From Amorphophallus konjac (Eukaryota > Streptophyta > Magnoliopsida > Alismatales > Araceae): a stretch of 64,000 nt of DNA. Position numbers and translations under genes: made by a program. The DNA is taken from the NCBI GenBank assembly GCA_022559845.1, contig CM040123.1:319281933-319345932 (forward strand), read 5' to 3'. Below, one piece after another: positions 46,842 to 57,864 of the stretch. Positions within the stretch are counted from its first letter, which is position 1. Every line of letters begins with the position of its first letter. A model generated the notes under the pieces. The model had not been told where the DNA came from. It ran no database searches and saw only the letters and a program-made list of their open reading frames with translations.

Positions 46842-47308
46842 TCACTGAAAGCATTTCCTGAGATTGACGGAGTTCCACGTCCTGGGCACCTCTCTCCCCC
46901 CCAGCGTCACTAGCCTGTACGCTCCTTTGCCGAGTGCTTCTGCTACCCGGTATGTGCCTTCCCAGTTTAGTGCGAGTTTTCCTGCGACCCCTCGTGGTTC
47001 AGCCACGCTTGCTCGTCGTAGAACCAGATCTCCGGGGAAGAAGTGTCGCTTCTTAACCCGGGCGTTGTAGTACTGAGCTAGCTTTTGCTGATATGCCGCA
47101 AGTTTTACCTAGGCGTTGGTTCTTCTTTCTTCAAGCAAGTTCAGGTTCTCTCGCATTGTCTGGTTGTTCTTGGCCTCGTCGAAATGTCCCACTAGTAACG
47201 AGGGGTTGGATACTTCCACCGGAACCATTGCCTCTACCCCATAAGCGAGATGGAAAGACGTCTCCCCGGTGGCGGCTCTAGCAGTGGTCCGGTGAGCCCA
47301 CAGACGGC
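46842..47308 (-). pseudogene. Integrase C-terminal fragment of F, fused to the primer binding site
   Basis: The minus strand reads LWAHRTTARAATGETSFHLA, then YGVEAMVPVEVSNPSL, GHFDEAKNN, a TAG, KLAAYQQKLAQYYN, GDLVLRR and NWEGTYRVAEALGKGAYRL, ending NLRKCFQ and TGA (46844-46842). This is the C-terminus of a Tat-lineage integrase. Everything from the leader through gag, protease, reverse transcriptase and most of integrase is absent; the first codons overlap the primer binding site. Confidence 0.88.
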
Positions 47309-47312
47309 GCCA
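47297..47312 (-). other. Primer binding site of F
   Basis: TGGCGCCGTCTGTGGG on minus, five bases from the LTR end at 47318, a common primer site of plant gypsy elements. Confidence 0.82.
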
Positions 47313-47317
47313 AGAAG

Positions 47318-48223
47318 TGTAGCGGCAGAAAAATGGTTCCTAGGCCACGTACCACCTTCTCTATTTATTTGTTGGGGAAGTCGTCTCGCGCCCGTGGATG
47401 CCTGCACACACCAAGAAATCAGAAGGGCGTTAGAAGGAGTCCCAAGTGTTACCCCAGGGGACAACCCTCTGATGCTTAAGTCAGCAAGGGATTAATGAGC
47501 AATAGAGAAGAGTAGGGTAAGAGAGAAGTAGAAGCCACAGTAGTCGATCCAGGGGGCGTGTAGGTCCTCTGCAAGCGTGCTCGCCGCTCCCAGTAGGCTC
47601 TCGAAGAGTGCTCGCTGGGTGGTAAGGCCGTACAGAAGGAAGTGGCCCTCTGGATGTAGTAGATGGCCTCTCTGTCGTAATTGCAGGTCAAATCGCTCTC
47701 TTCTCAGTAGGAAGCTCTAGTAGCAGAAGTATCTACCGTATCTCCTCTTGCGTAGTAGTATGGGGGTTTAGTAGAAGAATCTACAGTGCACCTCTCTTCT
47801 ATCGATGTCCCTTTTATATGGGTTGTCCTGGAGCGAGGGGCCTCATCCCTTGATAGGGAAGGATCCGTTTAGTAGAGTAACGTTCCCCGCTATGTTGGCA
47901 GGAGTTTCCCTTTGGAGGGCGATACCTCCGGCGTCGGCCGGTCCCTGGGCGAGTCTTACGGCACTCATGGCGCGTGCTCACCCGTTGCGCGGTTAAGGCC
48001 GATGTCGTGGGGGCAACGGTCGATCGTAGGAGTGTCCTCCGGCAAGAACTGCGCTTGGGCCGGCCTTATCGGCATCGTGGAATCCGATGCTCTGCTGGGC
48101 CGGTGATCCTCTTATTGGGTTGAGCATGTACGTTCGCCCTTTGCTTGAGCTTAGCACGTCCCAACCTTAATGGGCCACTTGTGCTTGGGCCGTTTTTGGG
48201 TCAGACCAGATTTACCCTCCTCA
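47318..48223 (-). repeat. F 5' LTR (906 bp)
   Basis: Minus-strand start TGAGGAGGGTAAATC at 48223 and end ...GCCGCTACA at 47318. Its sense-strand start is identical in layout to the exposed end at 41816. Confidence 0.85.
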
Positions 48224-48463
48224 GCCCCGAATTTTTCAGATTATTTATCAGATCAGGATCCGTTGGTTTCGGATCACTTTCGTGGGTCCCAGAGTGCGTT
48301 TTGTGCTTTACACGTATTTTCCCTGATGTGTCTTAGGAACTCTATGCAGAGTGAACCGTGGCGTTCTCTGACTCCGAGACGTGGCAGCACGTTGTGCTCT
48401 TCCCGAGGATCGTGAAGGTAATTTTTCGTAATTTTCTAAATTTTTGGAATTTTTGGGTTTTTC

Positions 48464-48473
48464 TATATATATT
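48464..48473 (+). promoter_or_regulatory. TATA box of I
   Basis: tatatatatt followed within 10 bp by ctcattttctctctcccc, the usual arrangement of a plant LTR start site. Confidence 0.55.
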
Positions 48474-49096
48474 AACCTCATTTTCTCTCTCCCCATCTCT
48501 CATTTCTCTCTTCCCTCCCTCTCTCTTGTCACGCTCTCTCCTCTCTCCCTCTCTTCTCCGACGTTCGACGAAGGTGGACGAGGGTGAGGCGGCGAGGATC
48601 GTGCAGCATGGAGCGGCGAGGATGGAGCGAGGATCGCGATGGAGGAGGCGGTTCGTGGGATCACGAGCCGGTGGAGTTTTAACGGCATTTTCTTCGTGGA
48701 TCGGCGTCCACGGCGCGTCAAATCTTCGGTGGAGGTACGGAGATGGACCCCCAGCTCATGTACTTCATTTCCCGTGAGTTTTGTAGGCCGTGGTGAGCCG
48801 AGCGGGCTTATTTGAGCATTTTGGAAAAAAATCCATGTTTTGGGGGAGTGAGCCGGGTCTATAGTTTTGATCGCGTTTTTGGGATTTAAATGGGTCCTCT
48901 CGGTGCTAGAGAGGTTGGGGGCTAGTTTCACCTTGTTTTTCCCTTCACATGGGTGTGAACGGGGTGTGGAATAGAGTTTCCCGTGGTTTCCGCCATTTTC
49001 ATGCTCGAGACGACCTAGCAGTCGTTCCAGCGACCGCAAGGGTGCTAAGCGGTCGTGTGGAGACCACTAGGTCCCCCTTATGTCGGTTTGAGCCTT

Positions 49097-49269
49097 GCGG
49101 TCTCGCGATGGACCGCCAGGGTACCCATGCGGTCTTGGTGAAGACCGCTAGGCTCTGCTTTGGGGTCCGGATGTGACCGTTTGACCGTGTTTTGGTCGTT
49201 TGAGGTCAGTGGGGTAGCGGCCTTGCGACTGACCGCTAGGCGGAGCTTAGCGGTCAGGCGGGGGACCGC
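49097..49269 (+). repeat. GCGGTC...GACCGC hairpin series in I
   Basis: Examples: 49129-49148 (gcggtctt, loop ggtg, aagaccgc; 8-bp perfect stem), 49097-49116 and 49250-49269 (6-bp stems). Further half-sites occur from about 49010 to 49400. Confidence 0.7.
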
Positions 49270-50742
49270 CACTCTGCTTAGCGGTCCGGGAGTGACCGCT
49301 TGGGGTTTTAGTTCGTCGTCAGCCCTTGCGGTCCTGGCTGGATCGCTAGGCTGGGCCTTGGGATTCGGAGGAGACCGCTAGGCTCCCTGACGGTCCAGAG
49401 AGGACTGCCAGGTAGTCTTGCGTGCTCGTCGTGTCCGTGTCGCGTTGTATTGGTCTCCGATCGACCAGGTTGTAACCCAGTGGTCGACTTTCGGCCTCGT
49501 GAATGTCCCGGACACCGTGGGACCTGTGATCATGCTTTGGGTATCCGGAGTTACCGTGTTACCTCAATTAGCGCGCCAGTGAGTTTGGAGGGTCCGGGTG
49601 ACGCTTTGTGCTCCGGGCTTTCGTGTTCTCGCTAGATCGAGTCACTATGTGTCGGTATGAGTGTGGTGGGGTTTCCTCGCACGCCGTGGGTTTATCCAGA
49701 AGGTGGTTTCCGAGTGGGCCATGTGTGTGGCCTCGGACTGTGAGTCCAGCCACCCAGCCTGGGGTTGGAGGTTTCCCGCTTTTCCCTTGGATAGGGGATC
49801 GACTTGGCAACTTGTGAGCTACCTCAGTATTCGTGTTAACATGATTTCTGACCTAGGCATAGGGTAGATTGACAGTGGGGAGCTGTCCCTGTATGACGGT
49901 CTTGACCTTGAGTCTTGTGACTCAAAGACCGTTGGATTTAGTAGGTCTAGTGGGCTGTCCAGAGTCTGGTGACGTCGTGCCACCTGGTACTCCGGGTTAC
50001 GTGTGATGGGTGCGTGCGTGGCTTTCCGTGTTCACATTTAGTGGCCTCCCACTGGTCGTAGCCTTCTTACGGCACGCGTGTGCTGACCCACCCGGGAGTG
50101 GTGGAACGGCTTACCCGAGAGAGATAGTTTTTAGGCTGGTTACCGTAGGGCCCCTCGCCTTTGCAGCCTGAGTCCGACTGGGGGGAAACCAGCTAGAGGA
50201 CCCGACCTATAGCGGATGGTCTGTGTGTACACACTTAGTTGCGGGCAGTTGGACTCGCGCTGACGAGCGCGACCCTAACTAGTCCTTGTTCGTGGTATTG
50301 GTTAATGTGTGTCTCTGTCTCTACCTGGGGCGTCGCAGCGAGACACTTGAGGCGTAGACTAAGACGTCAGTGGATGCATCCGGCTTTGCTTCTGGTGGGT
50401 AGTGCTCCCGTCACTTGACGTGAGTTTCACGAGACACGTAGTTTCCGGGTGTTTTCCCGATGCCGAGGTCTAGGGGTTCCGGTGAACGTCACTGCGGGCT
50501 TTCCCCTAGACAGCGTTGAGTTCCCGACGGCGTGGTCATTTTCCTAGTAGCGTGACTAGGGTGGGTTGTTGCCTGGTGGTCCCCCGACTGTGAGATCGTG
50601 GTGCGTGCTTTCGTGTATAGTAGGAGTAGCTGTAGCGTCGAGCTTTACCGGCCACCAATTTTCTGTTCTTGCTGTTACTGTTGTTCTTGTTGTTGCTGCT
50701 TTCCGTTACTACTGTTGTTTACGGTTGGGGTTCCGCGGGACC

Positions 50743-50785
50743 CCTACTGAGCCAGTGACAGGAAGCTCACCCATGCGTTTCAGGT
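50743..50785 (+). promoter_or_regulatory. Conserved LTR hairpin-acceptor module in I
   Basis: cctactgagc, 12-nt loop, gctcaccc, then gtttcaggt. It lies 305 nt before the LTR end; the same module occurs in G and J. Confidence 0.6.
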
Positions 50786-51090
50786 GCGGCGGTTCTTCCT
50801 CGAGGTTCGAGGGTGCTGTGCTGAGGTTCTTAGTCACTAGTTTGCCGGGCCGAGTGTTCACTTGGCATTGGGTACGTTCTTCTGCATTTGACTGTACTTT
50901 TAGTGGACTGGACTCTGTTGTAGTTGTTATTTAATTCTGTTAATTGTTGAATTGTTCTGCTCTATTTCCTATTTCTTTGTACCTCCACACTCTCTTTTAG
51001 CCCTTTCGAGCCCTCCGGCTCGTGGGCGACGGGCCAGGATTCGAATGGTATTGGACTCTCCCCGGTATCCGAATCTTAGGTCGTTATACA

Positions 51091-53293
51091 ATCGAACCCT
51101 CCACCTTCGCCTTGTTGCGAACTTTCATTTTTAATTCAGATGGTAATGACATACATATCGTACACATGTAGCGACCATGGGCGACATATATGTTAAAAAA
51201 AATTCTCACATACCTCTCAAATGGATACATCCATCGAAATTGTACTGGCCCTCCGACTATAACCTCGTATGGCAAATTGACGATCATGTGCTCCATCGAA
51301 TCAAAGAATGTCGGAGGAAATATCTTCTCTAGCTTGCAAACAGCCGTGACCACATTTTCTTCGATAGTTTGTACATCCCGAGGTCTGAGTTCTGATGCAC
51401 ATAAAATCTTGAAAAACTGACTCAGCTCGGCTAGTGCTCCCCATACAGGCTTTGGCAACAAGTCACGAAATGCAATGGGCACCAGCCTCTCCATGAACAC
51501 ATGACAGTCGTGACTTTTCAATCCATATATTTTCCCCTCATTAATATTCACACAACGGGCTATGTTGGACATATATCCATCTAAGAATCTCAACTATTTC
51601 AACCACTGGCATACTTCTTTGATCTGTGTATCATTAATCATGTAAGTTGCTTTAGGCCGCATAATTTTTGCATTTACATTTTGTAGTTCCAATTCTAGAC
51701 GTTTACAAAGCATCTTTAAGTCCATACGCACTTTGACGTTGTCCTTTATTTTACCTTTTATGTTCATGATCGTATTGAACACATTATCAAAAAAATTCTT
51801 CTCGATATGCATGACATCCAGATTGTGTCGTACAAGAAGAGTTGACCAATAAGGTAATTCCCAAAAAATACTTTTCTTGTTCCAGTTGTGATCCTTTCTA
51901 AATCTAGAGAGTTGTCATGTGCTACCAGACAATTGTACTACATCTGGTAAATTTTGCACCCGTGTCGTCATATGTCGACTAGACACCCGTTGTAAGTCTA
52001 CTCCATCCATTTTAACAATATTTTTTTGAAATGAGTCCTTTTACCTTCGAAAAGGATGGTCACTTGGTAGCTACCGCCGATGGCAATCAAACCATCATGC
52101 TTTCCCACCATGTTTCAATACAAATGATTTAGTATCTTCCATACAGTAAGGACATGCTAACCTCCCATGTGTGCTCCAACCAGATAGCATTCCATATGCA
52201 GGGAAGTCACTTATTGTCCACATCAGTGCAGCCTTCATAATAAAAGTTTACTTCCTACATACATCATGAGTAACAACTTCATTAGTCCATAAAATTTTGA
52301 GTTTATCAATCAACGGCCTGAGATATATGTCCCAATTTTTTCTGGGACTTTTTGGACCAGGAATTACTAAGGACAAAAATAGATTTTCTAGCTTCATGCA
52401 CATGTCCGGCGGAAGGTTGTACGATGTCATGAACACTGGCCAACAAGAGTAAGATGCTACTGAACCATCGCATGGATTAAAACCATCTGTGCATAAATCC
52501 AACCTAACATTACGTGGCTCTCTTGAGAAAGCATAATGAGTACGACTGAAGTGAGTCCAACCTTCGCCATCGACAGGATGACTGATTATAACATCGGCAC
52601 AGTGTACTCTGTCGGTGTGCCATGTCATATGTCGAGCCGTCTTTGAGGACACATACAACCGTTGCAGTCTAGGCGTAAGAGGGAAGTATCGCAATGCCTT
52701 GTACGGTGCATCTTTTTACTTTGAATTGTCCCCCCTCTTAGGTTTGAATCTGTCATGATGACAAATAGGACATGATGTCTTACCTGCATCCTCTTTGTAA
52801 TATAACATACAGTGGTTCGGGCATGCATCTATTTTCACATATCTAAGCCTTAACTCATTGACCATCTTTTTTGGACGATAAAAACTTTCAGGAAACTTTT
52901 CATCTCGAGGCAACATACTCTTGATCAAGAGGAGGAGACGGTCAAAACAAGTCTCATTGATGTGAAATTCAGATTTCAAGTTCAACAACTGTGAGACTGC
53001 AGACAACCAAATGTGCTTTTCACAACCATCCCATAGCGACTCATCAGCATCCCTAAGTAGTTGATAAAATCTTTCGGCTGTCTTATTCGGCGCTTCTTCC
53101 ATGTATGCATGTTCCTCATGAATATTAAAACTAGGACCAGCAGCATCCACAACCATATCCATGTATCCACTTGTGCCTGCAACATTGTCGGGCTCATACG
53201 ATAAGACATCCTCACCATGATACGTCTAATTCATATAACCGGCCACGAACCCCGGCCTGTACAAATGACTCTGCACATCCCATGGTGAACGCC
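51091..53293 (-). pseudogene. Element H: CACTA transposase (tnp2 family), truncated and split
   Basis: A single minus-strand frame carries plant CACTA transposase blocks in order: AERFYQLLRDADESLWDGC, then YYKEDAGKTSCPICHHDRF; then the Transposase_21 core with WHTDRVHCADVIISHPVDG, LDLCTDGFNPCDGS and MTSYNLPPDMCM; then RHNLDVMHIEKNFFDNVF; then DUF4218 (LKSHDCHVFMERLVPIAF, FFDSMEHMIVNLPYE, QFRWMYPFERY). At least seven in-frame stops are present. The protein would cut and paste CACTA DNA. The gene is cut at 51091 by LTR I and at 53293 by element G; the N-terminal piece is 61074-61265. CACTA ends were not found. Confidence 0.88.
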
Positions 53294-56200
53294 TGTCACG
53301 CCCCAAACCGATAGCAGCAGAAGTCATACTTAGAACGTGGCAGTGATTCATTCATGATACAGAGCGAACTAGAAGACATAAACATAAGATAATAGCGTCA
53401 AAAATAACTATAGGTTTTATTGATATCAAAAGTCATTATTATAATCTTGACTCCATTACATCGATAAAAGAAAAAGGAAACGACTCAATATCACAGGACT
53501 TGACTTTAAGAGAAAATAAAAAGACACAACTCTCAAAACTCGGGAACTCCATCACTCTTTCCCACTCCCATCTGTAGTAGTTTCTTCATTAATACCTGAA
53601 AAATGTTGAGAGGGAACTGGGTGAGCAAAAAGCTCAGTAGGAATTACACTCTATCGTCAGGCAGAATTTAAGTAATTAGCCATTTAACAATGAATGAAAA
53701 TAACATTAATGCAAGATGGAAAACAAACTCATTATCAAGAGGATACTAAGGTCACATGGAAGCTCAAATAATAAGATAAGAAGGGACATGTACAAGAATA
53801 TAGTGAAGAGAGAATAGTCGGGAACATGTACAAGAGATATCAAGCACTAGTATCCATATCAACAAATTGTCCCTTCCGGACCTTATATCAAACATGTCAA
53901 GTCACGCATATAAGGAAGATGCCCATGATGTAAACATGTCTAGATCGAATCTTGCTTATGGTTGGTGCAATGCCACACCTGATCATTCATAATACCGGTA
54001 CATGTCTGGGCTTTGTCTCGCCCCTAGGACCATATCCAGGCCCTAATAGTTTCAGCCTAGCATTGATTGTCAAAAGTGGACCCAACGTCCCATATAATAA
54101 TTCCAGACAATTTACTAATGGCATCTAAATTTCGAGAATAGCTCATTATAATCAAGGCAACACGAGTAGGAAATAGATTCCTTGAAGACTTTACATTATC
54201 AAGCTTATTAATTCCAAGGAAAAGTCATTTAAGAAAAATGACTTTTAAGAAGGATATGGGATGATTTTCAAGGGATATAACGTCCAAATAGACCCAACAA
54301 AGGTCATAACCTCGAGATATAATAGTTTGGAGAAGCTAGAAATCCTTAAACACACAAAAACCTTGAAAACAGTAATTTCGGGATGCCAGATGAAGAAACA
54401 GTCGGCCCTCGATTGCAACTAGAGACATGCGGTCTAAAGGGGACCACAATCTAGATGGCAACACAGCTGAGTCAACTCGAAGGATCGACAGGTCGACTCA
54501 CAGTAGGCAGGAAAAATGTGGTCTAGCAGAGACCTCTAATGATAGAAACGGTCTAGGTAAGACCGCTACTTGGTCTTAGGCCTGGGCAAGAATCAATCGA
54601 CTTATCCATGGTTCCTAGTCGACCTAGGTCAAGGTTAGACTGAAATAGAACTCAGCCCACACGACCATGGTCAAACGAGGTCACTTAGGTCGACCTAAAT
54701 AGGGCCAAGTCGACCCGGAACAAGGCCAAGCGACTGGACAGAAACTGGCTTACAGGCCAGGTCAGGAAACATAATACGGTCATGGCCGGGCCGCTGCTTG
54801 CTAGTAGCGGTCCTAGTAAGGCCGCATTCTAGACAGAACTGGGCAAAACTTCGGTTGCCAAAAAATCTGATCAAATCAGTGGGTTCAGGCTTGAGGGTAC
54901 AACTTGCTTGGCGTCCTAGCGGGAATCCCAAGCTCGCAGAGTCTTACGGAGGTCTCGGAACATGAACACATTGTCCGGCGGAAGGAATATCCGACGGAGA
55001 GGTATTCGATGCCCAAGAATTAATGGCTCAAAATCAACGGAAAACGAGTGTGATCGGTCCAGTCGACACCACCGGAGTGGCATGACCTTTAAACAAGCTC
55101 TAAACTATACATAGCAGAAATAGAATTTGTGAACTATTCAATTAACCAAACATGTTATTCTACTCTCTTTCCAATCCTTTTGTAACAACTAAATGATAAT
55201 CATGAAGGGACAAATATAATGAAGAGAATTAGACATAGATCAAATGTTTCATGAGCCGTAGTTATTAGTGTATTTATACAACATAATTAACCCTAATATC
55301 ATACTGTTAAACAAGGAACGACAGAGCATAACACGCCGTAAAATGACCGAGTTTTTTTTCTGGAAATAGAGACAGAAACGGTCTTCATAGGACCGCTATA
55401 TGTATAAGACGGTCAAGAGGAGACCGCTAATTTAAAATCTCTCCCCCTTTTTGTTTTGAAAACCCTCCGCCAGAAGGCGATCTATCGCATGACCGTCTCT
55501 TGAGAAGGCGGTCACTGGTGTGGCCGCAATCTGAGACTGAGATCCGCCAGCGGCGAACTCCGACAGACCTCAACTAAAATGATGATTGTGATCAATATAA
55601 TGAACAGAATTTGGACAAACTAGTATCTTTCGAAAGAGCATTCAGAGATAAACAAGATAGTATACTTTAATTAGAGTTTGATCTAATGTATCATGATATA
55701 TAATGGCTAGAAATTGAAGACAACCTCTCGGATACACCTCCGGGTAAAATGATCAATTCGATCAACATGGTGAAGTAAAATTAAGGAAACTGGTATCAAT
55801 CGAAAGAGGACAGAAAGATGAACAATATGACATGATTTAATTAATGTTTAGCCTGAGAGAAACCTTCCTTAGATCGACGGAAAGAAGGGGACGAAGAACG
55901 CCGGAACCCTAATCTCGCACCGCCCTAAACGCCAAAATCCTCCCACGATCGAGCACGCCACCGCCTCCAGGAGCAAATGGGGTTTGAAGGAGGCCTTGGC
56001 TATCTATTTATAGAATCTATTGAGTCTCCTAGGGTTTGAATCGATCACAAAGAGTCCGAAGAGAAAAAACGGCGAGAAAATCGGGGGTTGATCTAATCCG
56101 CCGCCGCTGCGCCTAAATGGAGGGTCTAGGGTTACAATTTTTGAAGAAGAATCGATCATCAAGGGTTGGGCTAGGTTTAGGCTTCGATCAGAATCCATTT

Positions 56201-56509
56201 GGGCAAGAATTGAGGTCCAATTAGATGATTTGGGCTGATCTTATCAAGCTCCAATTTTTAGCCCTAAATTCCAAATTGGGCCCAGTCCATTTTTAATTTG
56301 GGTTTCTTCCTTTAGACAAAGTTGTTGGAAATAACGTTTTACACATGATACATATTTTTATTTATTTTTATTAAAATTTCAAAATTTGGGTCGAGAAGAT
56401 AATATTATCTGATTCATTTTAAAATTCAATTTAAGTAAATATCATTATCTTATTCGTTTAAAAATTAAGATATTACCATTTTATTTATTCAAAATTTCGG
56501 GTTGCTACA
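53294..56509 (-). repeat. 3' LTR of G
   Basis: Sense start TGTAGCAACCC at 56509, TATA box TATAAATA at 56012-56005, conserved module at 53641-53594, end at 53294. It contains hairpins of cggtc...gaccg type (54549-54565, 55379-55395). LTR identity is about 93-95% by eye. Confidence 0.93.
53594..53641 (-). promoter_or_regulatory. Conserved LTR hairpin-acceptor module in G 3' LTR
   Basis: Minus: cctactgagc, ttttt, gctcaccc, pyrimidine-rich tract, tttttcaggt. It ends 300 nt from the LTR end. The other G LTR (58209-58163) has a mutated stem (actgtgc). Confidence 0.6.
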
Positions 56510-56743
56510 CCTTCCCCCACTTTAAGGAATTTGGTCCTCCAAATTCATACGATTCTCTCCAAAATAGCAGTGGGGAAAAATTACCACTCTTAAACACCTT
56601 CTAATATTACAACATAACGGGACCAATTCTAATTCATGCTAACATACAAAATCACCAAGCCTAAGCATGAAAGGTAAAGTTAAGGTAGGTTTAGAGGTAC
56701 CTTCCATTGCTTGTAGCCTGCCTCACCGCTTTGGTTCATATGG

Positions 56744-57664
56744 TTACTCAGCACGCGGCACCTGCTCCTTCATCAGGGGACAACGAGCAATTCTATGATC
56801 TCCGCTTCCACAACGGATGCACTTTCCTTGCTTCCTCCAGCAATCCTCCGACCGATGTCCACCCTTGTCACAGTGCTCGCACTTCCCCTTAACCAGAACG
56901 ATCTACTGGTCATCCTTCTTACCCTTCTTATCTTTATGACCCCCATTGCCGCCATTCGGTCTCTTCTTCCCATTGGTAGGCACACTACTCTCGGAACCAT
57001 TAGCTGCTCCTTTCTTGGCAAGCCTCCTAGAAATCTGCTTCATCATATCCATAGCGTCCGCCAACACTTGGGCCTTCTTTACTATCTCAGCATACACCTG
57101 AATCTCTAAGGGTGCTAACTGCGGAATAAACTCAACTCGCAAACCATTCAAGAACCTCCTAGCCTTCATTTTTTCCGTGCTAACTAAGTGGGGTGCATAA
57201 CGGGCTAACCTAGAAAACTGGGCTTCATACTCTACTACGGACAAGTTCCTCTGCTTCAAAGATGCAAACTCAGTCGCCTTCCTTTCTCGAACTCTCTCCG
57301 AAAAATACTTCCCATTGAAAGGCTCCACAAACTCATTCCACGAAACCTGATTATTAGCTAAGGTCGCTTCTACCGCTTCCCACCAAGCCCGCGCATCTCT
57401 ATCTAATTGGTATATGACTAGAAAGACCTTCTTCTGATCAGCACATTGCATAACCCTAAAAATCATCTTTATCTCCTTAACCCAATTCTCCGTCTCATCG
57501 GGATCGGTAGACCCACTAAACCTAGGGGGATTCATACCCTGAAAACTCCTATGCAAGTCTCCCGCACCCTAACGGACTCCACCCTGGGCTACCTGCTGCA
57601 AGGCCTGAGTCAACCCTTGAACCGTATGCTGCATTTCCCGCCATTGAGCACGCTCCGTAGCCAT
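56744..57664 (-). pseudogene. gag: gag of element G with two CCHC knuckles, two in-frame TAG stops
   Basis: Starts at ATG 57664 (MATERAQWREMQHTVQGL). A TAG at 57571-57569 precedes PPRFSGSTDPDETENWVKEI. The capsid core reads RDARAWWEAVEATLANNQVS, WNEFVEPFNGKYFSERVR, LSVVEYEAQFSRLARYAPHL and RRFLNGLRVEFI, typical Retrotrans_gag of chromoviruses. A basic linker ends at a second TAG (56903), followed by CEHCDKGGHRSEDC and CIRCGSGDHRIARC knuckles and a TAA near 56745. Without the two TAGs it would be an ordinary Gag of about 306 residues. No protease, reverse transcriptase, integrase or chromodomain follows. Confidence 0.85.
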
Positions 57665-57864
57665 CTTAACCTATAACACAAATTATACGAGGATTAACAA
57701 CTTAAAACCTTTTTAACTTGATTGTCACAAATTTTACCAATTAGCCCCATGGTTCTACCCAATCTCACCAAGTGCCTATAAGGTGATTGACAAACAATAT
57801 TTAACATATAGACTTAGACTCAAGACCTAGGGTTTAAGAAAACCAAGGCTCTGATACCACAAAC

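Larger units (their letters stand above)
41699..48223 (-). mobile_element. Element F: internally deleted Tat-lineage gypsy element
   Basis: The 118 bp at 41699-41816 repeat at the end of 47318-48223, so they are the exposed ends of two LTRs; the rest of the left LTR lies beyond A. The primer site TGGCGCCGTCTGTGGG (47312-47297, minus) shows minus orientation. The interior contains only the integrase C-terminus (47308-46842), an array of about 52-bp tandem repeats, and two antisense (plus-strand) gene units. Antisense ORFs between pol and the 3' LTR, and hypervariable tandem repeats there, are known Tat-lineage features. F lies in LTR I; right flank gcccc at 48224. Confidence 0.85.
48224..51090 (+). 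repeat. Element I: gypsy-type LTR, 3' LTR or solo LTR, left end displaced by F
   Basis: TATA box at 48464-48473 followed by a CT-rich start region (48480-48555), then about 2.6 kb of R-U5 ending ...aggtcgttataca at 51090. The end is of the TGT...ACA type seen in G and J. It contains GCGGTC/GACCGC hairpins (49010-49400) and the conserved hairpin-acceptor module (50743-50785). It interrupts H inside a DUF4218 codon, with expected target sequence atcga (51091-51095). If a full element, its interior lies left of the window. Small open frames here are not supported. Confidence 0.75.
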
